This document shows positions 17,088-30,558 of a stretch of DNA of 64,000 bases, piece by piece. The DNA is from Bacillus sp. DTU_2020_1000418_1_SI_GHA_SEK_038 (GTDB lineage Bacteria; Bacillota; Bacilli; Bacillales; Cytobacillaceae). A program made the translations under genes and the position numbers. Every line of letters starts with the position of its first letter. The first letter of the stretch is position 1. The notes under the pieces are model-generated. The model had not been told where the DNA came from and ran no database searches. It saw only the letters and a list, made by a program, of their open reading frames with translations. The DNA lies in NCBI RefSeq assembly GCF_032341175.1, contig NZ_CP135435.1:310001-374000 (forward strand). The letters are read 5' to 3'.

Positions 17088-18461
17088 CTATTGATTTAAG
17101 TGACTCTTCCTATAACCATACGTAAAGTAAATGACAAGACCGAGAAATAGCCAAACAGCGAAACCTTTCCATGTAAATGCTGAAAGCTGCAGCATTAAAT
17201 AGACACAGAAGATAACTGCTAAAGCTGGAATAACTGGAACCCAAGGCGTTTTAAATCCACGTTTGAGATCTGGTCGAGTTTTACGAAGTACAGCAACCCC
17301 AAGAGAAACAGCTGTGAAAGCAAATAATGTACCAATACTTGTCAGCTCAGCTAATTTATCAAGAGGAACTAGACCGGCAAGAGAGGCAACCAGTATTCCT
17401 GTTACCCATGTGCTTTTTAAAGGAATTTTAGTTTTTGGATGAACAGCGGATAAAGCCTTTGGCAGAAGCCCATCTCTGCTAATGGAATAGAACAGACGTG
17501 TTTGTCCAAACATCATGACGATTAGGACTGTTGTAATTCCAACGATGGCTCCAAGAGAAATAAAACCTGCTGCCCAATCTTGATCAATAAATTGCAAACC
17601 AAAAGCTACTGGATCTTTCACATTTAGCAAATCGTACGGTACTATCCCAGTCAGAACTAAAGAGACAGCGATATATAAAATTGTACAAACTGCTAATGAT
17701 GAAATGATTCCTATTGGGAGATTACGCTGAGGGTTTTTGACTTCTTCAGCAGCAGTAGATACCGCATCAAAGCCAAAGTAGGCAAACACGACAACCGCAG
17801 CTCCCGTAACGACTCCAGAAAATCCAAACGGCATAAACGGAGTCCAGTTAGCTGGTTCAACATACCAAACCCCAATGATAATGAATAGAAGTACCACAGC
17901 CACCTTAACAACAACCATGATGGCATTAAATTTAGCAGATTCTTTTACTCCTCTAGAAAGTAATAAGGTAACTAAAAAGACGATAATAACAGCTGGTAAA
18001 TCGATAATTGTTCCTTTTGTGGAATCAAAAGCATAGGTAAAAGCCATTGGCAAATGAATTCCGAATCCTGATAATAATCCTTGGAAATAACCTGACCACC
18101 CACTTGCTACAGCAGAAGAGGCAAGTCCATATTCGAGAACTAAATCCCAGCCTAAAATCCAAGCAAATAATTCACCGAAGGCCACATAACTATAAGTATA
18201 AGCACTGCCCGATGCTGGAATCATCGAGGCAAACTCTGAATAGCATAACGCTGCAAATGCACATGCTAAACCTGCAATGATAAAGGAGAGGATTAAGGCA
18301 GGGCCGGCATATTTTGCTGCTGCAACTCCTGTCAAAACGAATACCCCTGTTCCAATAATAGCCCCAACCCCAAGCATGGTTAAATCTACAGCGCCAAGAA
18401 CCCTTTTGAGTGAGTTATTAGAGGTTTCATTGCCTATCGATTTTTTGCGAAATAAATCCAT
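17088..18461 (-). CDS. APC-family amino acid permease (YfnA/CAT-like)
   Basis: A 457-residue membrane protein with about 12 transmembrane segments. The conserved first helix reads LTMLGVGAIIGTGVFVLTG, typical of APC permeases, and the AGPALILSFIIAGLACAFAALCYSEFA region follows. It is closest to the cationic-amino-acid-transporter-like YfnA/YhdG group, which imports amino acids with protons. It is a single minus-strand gene bounded by terminators. An AGGAGA site precedes the ATG. Substrate specificity cannot be read from sequence. Confidence 0.85.
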   Translation of the reverse strand: MDLFRKKSIGNETSNNSLKRVLGAVDLTMLGVGAIIGTGVFVLTGVAAAKYAGPALILSFIIAGLACAFAALCYSEFASMIPASGSAYTYSYVAFGELFAWILGWDLVLEYGLASSAVASGWSGYFQGLLSGFGIHLPMAFTYAFDSTKGTIIDLPAVIIVFLVTLLLSRGVKESAKFNAIMVVVKVAVVLLFIIIGVWYVEPANWTPFMPFGFSGVVTGAAVVVFAYFGFDAVSTAAEEVKNPQRNLPIGIISSLAVCTILYIAVSLVLTGIVPYDLLNVKDPVAFGLQFIDQDWAAGFISLGAIVGITTVLIVMMFGQTRLFYSISRDGLLPKALSAVHPKTKIPLKSTWVTGILVASLAGLVPLDKLAELTSIGTLFAFTAVSLGVAVLRKTRPDLKRGFKTPWVPVIPALAVIFCVYLMLQLSAFTWKGFAVWLFLGLVIYFTYGYRKSHLNQ

Positions 18462-18680
18462 GTTCTTCTCCTATTATCGATGTCGTTTTTTGCCGAAACA
18501 ATAAAATTAGATGCTAATTTATTATTTGTAAAAAAATCGTAAGACAGCCTAAAATAAAAATACTTTATTCCTATTTTTACATAGCTATTATAAGGATTTG
18601 GCACCAAAATTATACATTTCGATATGAAACCTTTATTTATTAAAATCGTCTATTCGGATAGAAGGGGGAATAAAAGTCAT

Positions 18681-19442
18681 ATGAAAAAATTATTTACCTG
18701 GTTATTATTATTCTCTTTTATTTTAGTAGGTTGTAATCAAAAGAATGATGTGAAAGGTGAATCCGATATAAAAGGAGTAATTCTTGAGGTTAATAAGGAA
18801 GTGGGTAGAATTTTAGTAGAAGATGTTGAAAAGGGCTTGGTTTGGATTACGCTAAAAGCTACAGAGGATATTAATAAATTCCAACCGTATCAAGAAGTCG
18901 CAGTCTGGGTTGAGGGTGCCATTGCTGAATCCTATCCGAGTCAAGCAAAAGCATTACATGTTGAAATCATCCCCCCAAAGGAAGCTGTAACGACAAGTGC
19001 TGAGGCAGCTGAAGGGGATTTCATCTATCGTATTGTGACTGAAAATGCAGAGTATAAGGAGAATAACCCTGTTAAACTATACGCTGAATTAGAATATGTT
19101 GGTGATCAAGAGGAAATTACCATATATCATGCATCATCTGTTTTCCATTTCCCGATGATTGAGAAAACACGTGATATTCCCATTGACTATGCAATGAACC
19201 AGCCATTAGTTAGCACCATAATGAAGAAAGGTGAGCCGCTTAGGGAGCGATACAATGGGAGTGGCGGTTATGCAGAAGAAGATGAAAAAGAACTTAAACA
19301 GTTTATGAAAAGGATCATGGAGAATCAATTTCCGGCAGGAGACTATTTAGTCAGTGGATTTGCTGACTTTTATATTAATACGGATGAGGAAGAGCAGAAG
19401 GACTTTAAGATAAGAGCGCAAATTGCTTTTAAGGTAAAATAA
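18681..19442 (+). CDS. Lipoprotein with N-terminal DUF3221-like domain
   Basis: A 253-residue predicted lipoprotein with lipobox LVGC at about residues 16-19. Residues 28-100 resemble DUF3221 (YobA-like): IKGVILEVNKEVGRILVED and the following beta-strand segments. The remaining part (KENNPVKLYAELEYVGDQEEITIYHASSVFHF) looks like a BsuPI-type beta-sandwich. It should be anchored on the outside of the membrane. I chose ATG 18681, after GAAGGGGG, because the in-frame upstream codons lack a binding site. Function is unknown. Confidence 0.7.
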   Translation: MKKLFTWLLLFSFILVGCNQKNDVKGESDIKGVILEVNKEVGRILVEDVEKGLVWITLKATEDINKFQPYQEVAVWVEGAIAESYPSQAKALHVEIIPPKEAVTTSAEAAEGDFIYRIVTENAEYKENNPVKLYAELEYVGDQEEITIYHASSVFHFPMIEKTRDIPIDYAMNQPLVSTIMKKGEPLRERYNGSGGYAEEDEKELKQFMKRIMENQFPAGDYLVSGFADFYINTDEEEQKDFKIRAQIAFKVK

Positions 19443-19483
19443 TAAACAGGATGAATAAGTCTCTTAATTAAATAAAAGATCGT

Positions 19484-19530
19484 AAATGGTTGCCAATAAT
19501 GATTATGTCATTAATGGCAGCCATTTTTTA
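19484..19530 (+). terminator. Terminator after the DUF3221 lipoprotein
   Basis: AAATGGTTGCCA pairs with TGGCAGCCATTT with one mismatch, extended by TAATGA/TCATTA, then a T-run. Confidence 0.7.
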
Positions 19531-19594
19531 TTTTCACCTTTGTTTTCTTTAAAATAAGCAGGTTAAAGAAAATTTTATATTTTCAAAAAACATG

Positions 19595-19623
19595 TTGCCA
19601 TTTTGAAAAAAGTGTAATAGAAT
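19595..19623 (+). promoter_or_regulatory. Promoter of the sulfonate-type ABC operon
   Basis: TTGCCA (19595-19600) and TAGAAT (19618-19623), 17-nt spacing, 80 nt before the ATPase gene. The region shows no recognisable S-box or T-box. Confidence 0.5.
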
Positions 19624-19703
19624 AACTTACAATCATTAAACATAGTATTTTCATAGGAATTAGATGAATTATAGATTTTGTCTTCTTAAGGAGGATAGAG
19701 GGC

Positions 19704-20489
19704 TTGGTTGAATCGGCTTTTATTAGGGTGGACAATGTGAGCAAAGCGTTTAGGAATAAGGGGCAAACTGTACGTGTATTAAATGATGTGGCCTTTGAGA
19801 TTAAAAGGGGAGAGATGATCTCCATATTGGGAGAGAGCGGATGCGGGAAGAGTACGCTGCTTAATATTATTGGGGGATTTGAAAAGCCCGATGAAGGAAA
19901 GGTTATTATCGATGGTAATCAAGTGACTCAGCCAAATAGAAAATGTATTATACTTTTTCAAAATTATGGACTTTTACCATGGAGATCTGTTTTGGAAAAT
20001 GTGGAGCTTGGGTTAGAAGGGGGGAAATTAGGAGTTAAGGAGCGGAAAGAAAGAGCCCGCACATATTTAAACTTGGTTGGATTAGGGGATAAGGGTGATC
20101 TATTTCCGCATGAGATTTCCGGGGGGATGCAGCAGAGGGTTGCGATAGCAAGAGCTCTTGCTATCCAGCCAGAATTGATTTTAATGGATGAGCCCTTTGC
20201 GGCTTTAGATACATTTAACCGCTATTATTTGCAGGATGAGCTTCTTCGTATTCAAGATCAGGAGAAGACGACCGTTATTCTTGTTACGCATGATATTGAT
20301 GAAGCCATCTATTTATCAGATAGGGTGATTATGATGAAAGCAAATCCAGGTGAAATAGACAAAGAGTTAACGATTACTCTTTCAAAGCCTAGAGATCGAA
20401 GTCATGAGGACTTCCAGCGATATCGAAAGGCAATATTTGAACAATTTCACTTTAACCGCCCTGCACCTTCGATTGAGTTTAATATTTAA
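19704..20489 (+). CDS. ABC transporter ATP-binding protein (SsuB/TauB-like)
   Basis: A 261-residue ABC ATPase. Walker A is GESGCGKST near residues 45-53, the Q-loop is in LFQNYGLLPW, the signature is ISGGMQQR and Walker B is LILMDEPFAALD. The GLLPWRSVLENVELGL stretch is typical of the nitrate/sulfonate/taurine subfamily. The start is TTG at 19704 after AAGGAGG. It opens an operon with a substrate-binding lipoprotein, a permease, a DUF4242 protein and, after a terminator, an acyl-CoA-dehydrogenase-like enzyme. The cargo is likely a sulfur- or nitrogen-containing organic molecule. Confidence 0.85.
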   Translation: MVESAFIRVDNVSKAFRNKGQTVRVLNDVAFEIKRGEMISILGESGCGKSTLLNIIGGFEKPDEGKVIIDGNQVTQPNRKCIILFQNYGLLPWRSVLENVELGLEGGKLGVKERKERARTYLNLVGLGDKGDLFPHEISGGMQQRVAIARALAIQPELILMDEPFAALDTFNRYYLQDELLRIQDQEKTTVILVTHDIDEAIYLSDRVIMMKANPGEIDKELTITLSKPRDRSHEDFQRYRKAIFEQFHFNRPAPSIEFNI

Positions 20490-20517
20490 ATATTTTTATA
20501 TAAAGAGGAGGGATACG

Positions 20518-21486
20518 ATGAAAAGTTATAAAAAGCTTTTATCCTTATTGATTATTTCAATACTTGCGGTGAGCTTAGCTGCTTGTGGGTCTAACCCATC
20601 ATCAGCAGGGAAATCCGGAAATGAGGAAAAGCGAGTAGTGAAAATTGGCTATTTGCCGATTACTCATGCGGTTCCTTTGTATTTAGAAAATGAACAGGAT
20701 TCGTTTAAAAACTTTAAATTGGAGCTTGTTAAGTTTGGTTCATGGCCGGAGTTAATGGACGCCCTTAATACAGGCCGAATAGATGGTGCTTCTGTTCTTG
20801 TGACTCTTGCTATGAAGGCAAAGGAGCAAGGGATTGATTTGAAAGCTGTGGCACTTGGCCATAGAGATGGGAATGTATTGGTTTCAGCTAATGATATTAA
20901 CAGTGTTGAGGATTTAAAGGGGAAAAACTTTGCGATCCCTCATAAGTTTTCTACTCATAATATTTTGCTCTATCAAATGCTTAAACAGGCAGGGCTGAAA
21001 TATGAGGATGTGAAGGCTATTGAGCTGCCGCCTGCTGAAATGCCTGCAGCTTTATCTGAGGGAAGAATTTCAGGGTATGTAGTTGCAGAGCCGTTTGGAG
21101 CAGTCTCGGTATCTATTAAGAAAGGAAAGGTTCTTTATCAGGATACGGATATTTGGAAGGATTCAATTGATTGCGCACTCGTTTTAAGAAATGACTTTAT
21201 TCAAAAGGAAAATGAAGTGGCTCAGGAATTTGTTAATGAGTATGTCAAAGCAGGTGAATTAGCCGAGAAAAAAGATGACCATACACTGACAGCTTCTTCT
21301 AAATATATGAAGGTTGATAAAGAGGTAATGGATCTTTCGTTTCAATGGATTTCTTACGATGATTTAAGAGTAAATAAAAGCAGCTACGATGAATTAACAA
21401 AAACTTTAGTGGAAATGGGTTTATCAGAAAATCCTCCTTCCTATGAGGAGTTTGTCGATAATTCACTATTTGATAAGGCGAAGTGA
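20518..21486 (+). CDS. ABC substrate-binding lipoprotein (SsuA/NMT1-like)
   Basis: A 322-residue lipoprotein with a signal peptide ending in LAACGS. The mature part is a periplasmic-binding protein of the SsuA/TauA/NMT1 type (KIGYLPITHAVPLYLE at the start, GRIDGASVLVTLAMKAKEQGIDLKAVALG, and VAEPFGA). It would capture the cargo for the ATPase and permease on either side. ATG 20518 follows GAGGAGGG; upstream in-frame ATGs overlap the ATPase gene and lack binding sites. The cargo is not identified. Confidence 0.83.
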   Translation: MKSYKKLLSLLIISILAVSLAACGSNPSSAGKSGNEEKRVVKIGYLPITHAVPLYLENEQDSFKNFKLELVKFGSWPELMDALNTGRIDGASVLVTLAMKAKEQGIDLKAVALGHRDGNVLVSANDINSVEDLKGKNFAIPHKFSTHNILLYQMLKQAGLKYEDVKAIELPPAEMPAALSEGRISGYVVAEPFGAVSVSIKKGKVLYQDTDIWKDSIDCALVLRNDFIQKENEVAQEFVNEYVKAGELAEKKDDHTLTASSKYMKVDKEVMDLSFQWISYDDLRVNKSSYDELTKTLVEMGLSENPPSYEEFVDNSLFDKAK

Positions 21487-21490
21487 TGAA

Positions 21491-22255
21491 ATGGGAAGTG
21501 TAAAAAAACTCTCAAATGTCATAGCTGGTTTTGTTCTTCTGATCGCTGCCTGGCAAATAACGATTGCTATCGGGAATTATGATGAAGCCCTTCTGCCTCC
21601 GCCGCTTAAAGTGTGGGATGGAATTGTTTCGCTCATAAAGGACGGTTCATTCTTTGTCCACCTGCAAGTAAGCATGATGAGGTTTTTAATTGGTTATTTG
21701 GCGGCAGTAATTATTGCTGTCATTTTGGGGCTCATCTTAGGAAGGGTTCTAGCACTTTGGAATATCTTGGATCCGGTAGTGCAGGTTTTAAGGCCTGTTT
21801 CACCAATAGCCTGGTCGCCTTTTATCGTTTTGTGGTTTGGGATTGGTGATATTCCCGCCATCGTCATTATTTTCATTGCTGCATTCTTCCCTGTCTTACT
21901 ATCAACTGTTTCAGCAGTAAGGAAAGTAGATCCAACCTATCTGAAAATTGCTCAGAATTTTGAAATAAGGAAATCGCATTTACTTGTTAAAATTATTCTT
22001 CCCGCCGCATTTCCTTTCATTGCAAATGGCTTGCATATTGCTTTAGGAACTGCCTGGATATTCCTGGTTGCTGGGGAAATGGTGGGAGCGCAGTCAGGGC
22101 TAGGCTACTTAATAGTAGATGCAAGAAATTCTATGAACTTAGATTTAGTGTTAGCGGGTATTATTTTTATTGGGGTTTGCGGGCTTTTGCTTGATAAGGC
22201 AATTGGCTTATTTGAGAAATGGGTAGATAAGCAATGGGGAAGGGCAAACCAATAG
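21491..22255 (+). CDS. ABC transporter permease (SsuC/TauC-like)
   Basis: A 254-residue inner-membrane permease with about six transmembrane helices. The conserved cytoplasmic loop that contacts the ATPase is seen as ILPAAFPFIANGLHIALGTAW. It follows the binding-protein gene by 4 nt and shares the transcript. The start ATG 21491 has only a weak binding site, suggesting coupling to the upstream stop. Together with the two upstream genes it forms a complete importer. Confidence 0.82.
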   Translation: MGSVKKLSNVIAGFVLLIAAWQITIAIGNYDEALLPPPLKVWDGIVSLIKDGSFFVHLQVSMMRFLIGYLAAVIIAVILGLILGRVLALWNILDPVVQVLRPVSPIAWSPFIVLWFGIGDIPAIVIIFIAAFFPVLLSTVSAVRKVDPTYLKIAQNFEIRKSHLLVKIILPAAFPFIANGLHIALGTAWIFLVAGEMVGAQSGLGYLIVDARNSMNLDLVLAGIIFIGVCGLLLDKAIGLFEKWVDKQWGRANQ

Positions 22256-22329
22256 CATATTAAGAAAGTTAACAGGTTAGTTTATCTAACTAAATAATAA
22301 TAACTATATCCTTGAGGAGGAAGAGAAAC

Positions 22330-22854
22330 ATGGCGCTATATCTTGTTGAATCTATTTTGAATGAGGCAGTAAGAACTAAGGAAGCATTTGAGGCTAAGGT
22401 ATCCGAGGTACAGGAATCAGTTAGTGGGAAAAATACTAGTTTAATTGAAGTTCAAGTTTCAAAAGAGTTTTCTAGAGCCTTCTTCATTTTTGAAGGTGAA
22501 GACCGAAATGCGGTTACTGAAAGTTTAAGAGAATTAGGAATTTCCGTAGCTCTAATTAAGCCAGTGCGTTTAGTCGGCCAAGATTTGGCGAAGGTTAAGG
22601 AACAGAAGGAAAAAGTAAATTATTTAGTCGAGTGGAATCTCCCGGAAAATTTGACTATGGAACAATATCTAGATAGGAAGACGACAAATTCCGTTCATTA
22701 TGCAGAGGTTCCAGAAGTTTCTTTTTCCAGAACTTACGTATGTGAAGATATGACGAAATGCCTGTGCTTTTATGATGCGCCGGACGAAGGAACAGTAAAA
22801 AAAGCACGTGAAGCGGTTAAAGCTCCAATTGACACAATAACTGAGCTTTCATAA
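22330..22854 (+). CDS. Double DUF4242-like protein
   Basis: A 174-residue protein built from two similar halves. The second half (YLVEWNLPENLTMEQYLD, later TYVCEDMTKCLCFYDAPDEG) matches DUF4242, a small ferredoxin-like fold that includes the Streptomyces nickel-binding protein SCO4226. The first half keeps the fold-like pattern but with a different ending. It lies 74 nt after the permease gene and ends at a clear terminator, so it belongs to the transporter operon. A metal- or ligand-binding accessory role is possible; no activity is proven. Confidence 0.65.
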   Translation: MALYLVESILNEAVRTKEAFEAKVSEVQESVSGKNTSLIEVQVSKEFSRAFFIFEGEDRNAVTESLRELGISVALIKPVRLVGQDLAKVKEQKEKVNYLVEWNLPENLTMEQYLDRKTTNSVHYAEVPEVSFSRTYVCEDMTKCLCFYDAPDEGTVKKAREAVKAPIDTITELS

Positions 22855-22860
22855 AAATGA

Positions 22861-22890
22861 AAGGAAAACCTCCTTTATGGAGGTTTTCTT
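22861..22890 (+). terminator. Terminator after the DUF4242 gene
   Basis: A 10-bp stem GAAAACCTCC/GGAGGTTTTC with a 5-nt loop and T-rich tail. Confidence 0.75.
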
Positions 22891-22966
22891 AATAAATAAG
22901 AAGATTAAATTGTAAAAAGGTGAAACTCCTGCTTGATTTTTCTAAAGAAAGGGGATGGCTGCTTAT

Positions 22967-24022
22967 ATGAATTTTGAAAGTTTGCTGCAGACACATCTGA
23001 AACCTCTAGTCAGAAAGATAGATTCAGAAGCCCACTACCCAGAAGATTTCCTAAAGGCTATTGGCAAAGAGGGGCTGCTTAGTTCGAAGGATTTGCCGAA
23101 GGGAGAAAGACTATCGCGAGAAGTGTATCTGGTAAAAGAAACGGCTAAGGTATGTATGACGACAGCTTTTAATATATGGTGTCATTTAGCTTCTTTAACT
23201 TATATCCGAAACACTGATAATCCATTTCTAAAACATGAAATTCTTCCTTATCTTGAAAGCGGGGAATTATTAGGCGGCACTGGCTTATCAAATCCGATGA
23301 AATATTATGCGGGTCTAGAGTCTTTACATTTAAAGGCAAAGAGGTCGCAAGATGGCTTTGTAGTTTCAGGGAATTTACCTGCTGTTTCTAACCTAGGAAA
23401 AGACCATTGGTTTGGAATTATTGCTGAGGTAGATGAACGCCAACGAATAATGGCTTTTGTCCCGTGCTCAGCTGAAGGATTAACTCTAAAGGAAAAACGA
23501 GAGTATATGGGAGTAAACGGAAGTGCCACCTATTCTTGTGCATTTAATGATGTAAGGATACAAGAAGAGTGGATAATTGCTGAACGGGCAGATGAATTTA
23601 TACTTAATATTCGCCCGGCTTTTGTGCTATATCAAATTCCTCTCGGATTAGGAGTGACAGAGGCATCGATTAAATCTATTCAAAAGGTTTGCAACAAGCA
23701 GGGTGGATGCAATCAGTATTTAGATATTCAAACAGATGAACTGCAAATTATTTTAAATGAAATGACTAAGAAAACATTCCAAATTGCTGAAAGCCCCAAT
23801 ATTTCTGAGAAATGGAATGAGTTACTGCAGCTAAGACTTGATGCTGTGAATCTAACATTAAAATCCGTACACGCATGCATGCTTCATCAAGGTGGGGCGG
23901 GATACTTGAAAAATAGCGACCCAGCAAGAAGACTGAGAGAATCCTATTTCCTTGTTAATTTAACTCCAACTGTTAAGCATCTGCAAAAGATGATTCAGAA
24001 GAACATCACTTTGCCACTTTAA
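22967..24022 (+). CDS. Acyl-CoA-dehydrogenase-fold flavoprotein
   Basis: A 351-residue protein with the acyl-CoA dehydrogenase fold. The middle beta domain is visible as GGTGLSNPMKYYAG (residues ~106-119) and GFVVSGNLPAVSNLG, and a C-terminal helical bundle ends with the HQGGAGYL motif. The catalytic Glu cannot be assigned with confidence. Enzymes of this fold near sulfonate-type transporters (SfnC/DszC-like) act as FMN-dependent monooxygenases rather than dehydrogenases. I start it at ATG 22967 because 22955 directly abuts the AAAGGGG site. Role in breaking down the imported cargo is inferred. Confidence 0.7.
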   Translation: MNFESLLQTHLKPLVRKIDSEAHYPEDFLKAIGKEGLLSSKDLPKGERLSREVYLVKETAKVCMTTAFNIWCHLASLTYIRNTDNPFLKHEILPYLESGELLGGTGLSNPMKYYAGLESLHLKAKRSQDGFVVSGNLPAVSNLGKDHWFGIIAEVDERQRIMAFVPCSAEGLTLKEKREYMGVNGSATYSCAFNDVRIQEEWIIAERADEFILNIRPAFVLYQIPLGLGVTEASIKSIQKVCNKQGGCNQYLDIQTDELQIILNEMTKKTFQIAESPNISEKWNELLQLRLDAVNLTLKSVHACMLHQGGAGYLKNSDPARRLRESYFLVNLTPTVKHLQKMIQKNITLPL

Positions 24023-24122
24023 ATTTATTTAATAGAGGAAAATTTCAGCTATTAAACCGAGTAATCACATTCGAATTCTAAAACTCGATAATATGAGCTT
24101 AGTAATCTCCTATAGGAAAGAA

Positions 24123-24199
24123 AAGGGTTCCAATAAAAGTTTTGGTAAGACAGACATAAGAACCCCTTGTGATACGAATTACTATTAAGTAATTCGTAT
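24123..24199 (+). promoter_or_regulatory. Two-stem leader before the LysM gene
   Basis: AAGGGTTC (24123-24130) pairs with GAACCCCTT (24160-24168, one bulged C). Immediately after is a perfect 12-bp hairpin, ATACGAATTACT/AGTAATTCGTAT (24172-24183 and 24188-24199). Neither is followed by a T-run. I do not recognise a known riboswitch here. It could be an operator or a structured leader. Confidence 0.4.
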
Positions 24200-24231
24200 T
24201 TAACATAGAGAGATATGGGGGAAAAGAAACA

Positions 24232-25020
24232 TTGAACACAATTTCAACTAAGCGAAAACAGAGAATTGCTGAAATGCGCAAGCAAAGAATGAAAGCTCGT
24301 AATAAAAAAGTGGCTATTACTACTGCTGCTGGAGCTATTACAGCTATTATCTTATTAAACGGCAAAGCAGAAGCATATAGCTCAGCTTATACAGTTAAAC
24401 CAAAAGATAATCTATATAACCTTTCTAAAAAGTATCAAGTAAGTGTAGAACAACTAATGGAAGTAAACGGTCTAGTGTCAGAAAAAATTATAGTAGGCCA
24501 GCGCCTTCTTTTACCTATTCAACACACTGAAGAGGGTTCTGTTTCATATACGGTCCAAAAAGGGGATACGATATACTCACTCGCTAAACAGTATGAAATA
24601 TCTATTAATGATTTGAAAAAGAAAAACAATATGAATTCCGACAAAATAATTGCGGGGGAAAAACTCTTATTGCCACTAGAAACCCATAGCGATGTGGAAA
24701 GTTACTATACGGTTGTAGCAGGAGATACGTTATGGGGAATAGCAAAGCGCTTCGGGATGACAGCTAAAGAACTAGCTGGTGCAAATGGGCTTAGTAAGGA
24801 AATGGTTCTAATTGGACAGAAACTAAATATTCCTGGATCTGTTCAAATTTCTAAAGCGGAAGTGGTTGGAGCTGCTGATAGTTTTACTGTGGAATTTACG
24901 GAGCAAGGAAAACCTCTTGTTTTACAAGTGCCCTATGGAACAGCTTCAGATTATCAGAAGAAATCTAGTCAGAAAGTGCATGTGATCCATAAAAATGGAT
25001 CAGTAATACAAATATATTAA
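24232..25020 (+). CDS. Triple LysM-domain cell-wall protein
   Basis: A 262-residue protein with a basic N-terminus, a hydrophobic segment near residues 27-47 ending AEAYS (probable secretion signal), and three LysM peptidoglycan-binding repeats at about residues 52-96, 106-149 and 160-203 (YTVKPKDNLYNLSKKY, YTVQKGDTIYSLAKQY, YTVVAGDTLWGIAKRF). The C-terminal 60 residues are an unrecognised tail without a hydrolase signature. It probably binds the cell wall. The start is TTG, with a GGGGGAAAAG region upstream, behind two RNA hairpins. A terminator follows at 25045. Confidence 0.8.
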   Translation: MNTISTKRKQRIAEMRKQRMKARNKKVAITTAAGAITAIILLNGKAEAYSSAYTVKPKDNLYNLSKKYQVSVEQLMEVNGLVSEKIIVGQRLLLPIQHTEEGSVSYTVQKGDTIYSLAKQYEISINDLKKKNNMNSDKIIAGEKLLLPLETHSDVESYYTVVAGDTLWGIAKRFGMTAKELAGANGLSKEMVLIGQKLNIPGSVQISKAEVVGAADSFTVEFTEQGKPLVLQVPYGTASDYQKKSSQKVHVIHKNGSVIQIY

Positions 25021-25044
25021 AATGTTGTGTAAAAAAGTATGTGT

Positions 25045-25070
25045 CGCTCTTTATATAAAGAGCGGCTTTT
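25045..25070 (+). terminator. Terminator after the LysM gene
   Basis: Perfect palindrome CGCTCTTTATATAAAGAGCG followed by GCTTTT. Confidence 0.75.
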
Positions 25071-25173
25071 CAATATGAACATCGAAGGAAACAATTATAA
25101 ATGGGTTGCCCGTTTCAAATTCTTATATATGATATTGTTTTTTATTCTTTATATAATAATACTAATATAGTTG

Positions 25174-25202
25174 TTGACATATAGAAAATATAATAGTAAT
25201 AT
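25174..25202 (+). promoter_or_regulatory. rrn promoter P1
   Basis: TTGACA and TAATAT separated by 17 nt. First of three promoters in tandem before the 16S gene. Confidence 0.7.
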
Positions 25203-25266
25203 AAAAATCTCGCTACGAAATACAGGCGAGGAGATGAAAAAGAATTTCTATATATCATATAAAGTG

Positions 25267-25295
25267 TTGACAATCACAACTGAAAATGATAATAT
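25267..25295 (+). promoter_or_regulatory. rrn promoter P2
   Basis: TTGACA and TAATAT, 17-nt spacer, 93 nt downstream of P1. Confidence 0.75.
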
Positions 25296-25341
25296 AAGAT
25301 TCTGTCGCAAACACGATACAAAAATTATTTCAAAAAAGTGT

Positions 25342-25370
25342 TTGACATCACAAAGATGATCTGATATAGT
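25342..25370 (+). promoter_or_regulatory. rrn promoter P3
   Basis: TTGACA and TATAGT, 17-nt spacer. Followed by a boxA-like antitermination stretch (AGTTCTTTGAAAACTGAAC) about 20 nt downstream, as usual in Bacillus rrn leaders. Confidence 0.8.
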
Positions 25371-25481
25371 ATTATCTTGTCAGCAACATTAGTTCTTTGA
25401 AAACTGAACGAACAAAAACGTCAACGTTTAACTTTTGGTCTTTTTCTAAAAAAAGATATTTATGAGCTAATCAACTCACAA

Positions 25482-27039
<1,558 letters not shown>

Positions 27040-27246
27040 AAGATTTGAAGTACTTGATACTTCAATAAAAGACGTTACTTGTTCGTTCAGTTTTGAGGGA
27101 ATTATCTCTCAAAACACTATGTAAATTAGTGTTTTTTGTTCCTTGAAAACTAGATAATGATTATGAAGAAGCAATAACCGAGTAATCGCCATTTTAGTTA
27201 TTCTCTCTATTATATATAGAGTTTAAAACCAATCACAATTCAGAAG

Positions 27247-27376
27247 AGTTGTGAGGAGGATGAGAAGCAAGCAGATCAAGGAAGCGACAGAACGAGCACC
27301 GGAGCGTACGTAGTTGGTACGCGAGGAGCACAGTGACGGAGCTGACGCAGAGATGCGCCGCTTATCATTCACCGAA
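27247..27376 (+). repeat. Structured GC-rich element in the 16S-23S spacer
   Basis: The spacer carries no tRNA. Instead, the last 130 nt before the 23S gene differ sharply in composition from the AT-rich remainder. They include a perfect 6-bp hairpin (GCGTAC at 27304-27309 with GTACGC at 27317-27322) and an imperfect outer pairing of GATGAGAAGC with GCTTATCATT. It looks like a separately acquired repeated element or a processing stem; I cannot name it. Confidence 0.4.
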
Positions 27377-27379
27377 CAA

Positions 27380-30312
<2,933 letters not shown>

Positions 30313-30346
30313 ACATTTAGTATGATTACTCGAATAACTTCTTCAG

Positions 30347-30378
<32 letters not shown>

Positions 30379-30386
30379 AAAATAGG

Positions 30387-30503
<117 letters not shown>

Positions 30504-30529
30504 TAGCCCCAAGAGGGGCTATTATTTTT
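30504..30529 (+). terminator. Hairpin after 5S rRNA
   Basis: TAGCCCC/GGGGCTA stem with AAGA loop, then ATTATTTTT. The T-run is broken, so read-through into the tRNA cluster is likely; it could be a weak terminator or a processing signal. Confidence 0.5.
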
Positions 30530-30558
30530 GATGAATGCATGATCAATTTAAATAAATT

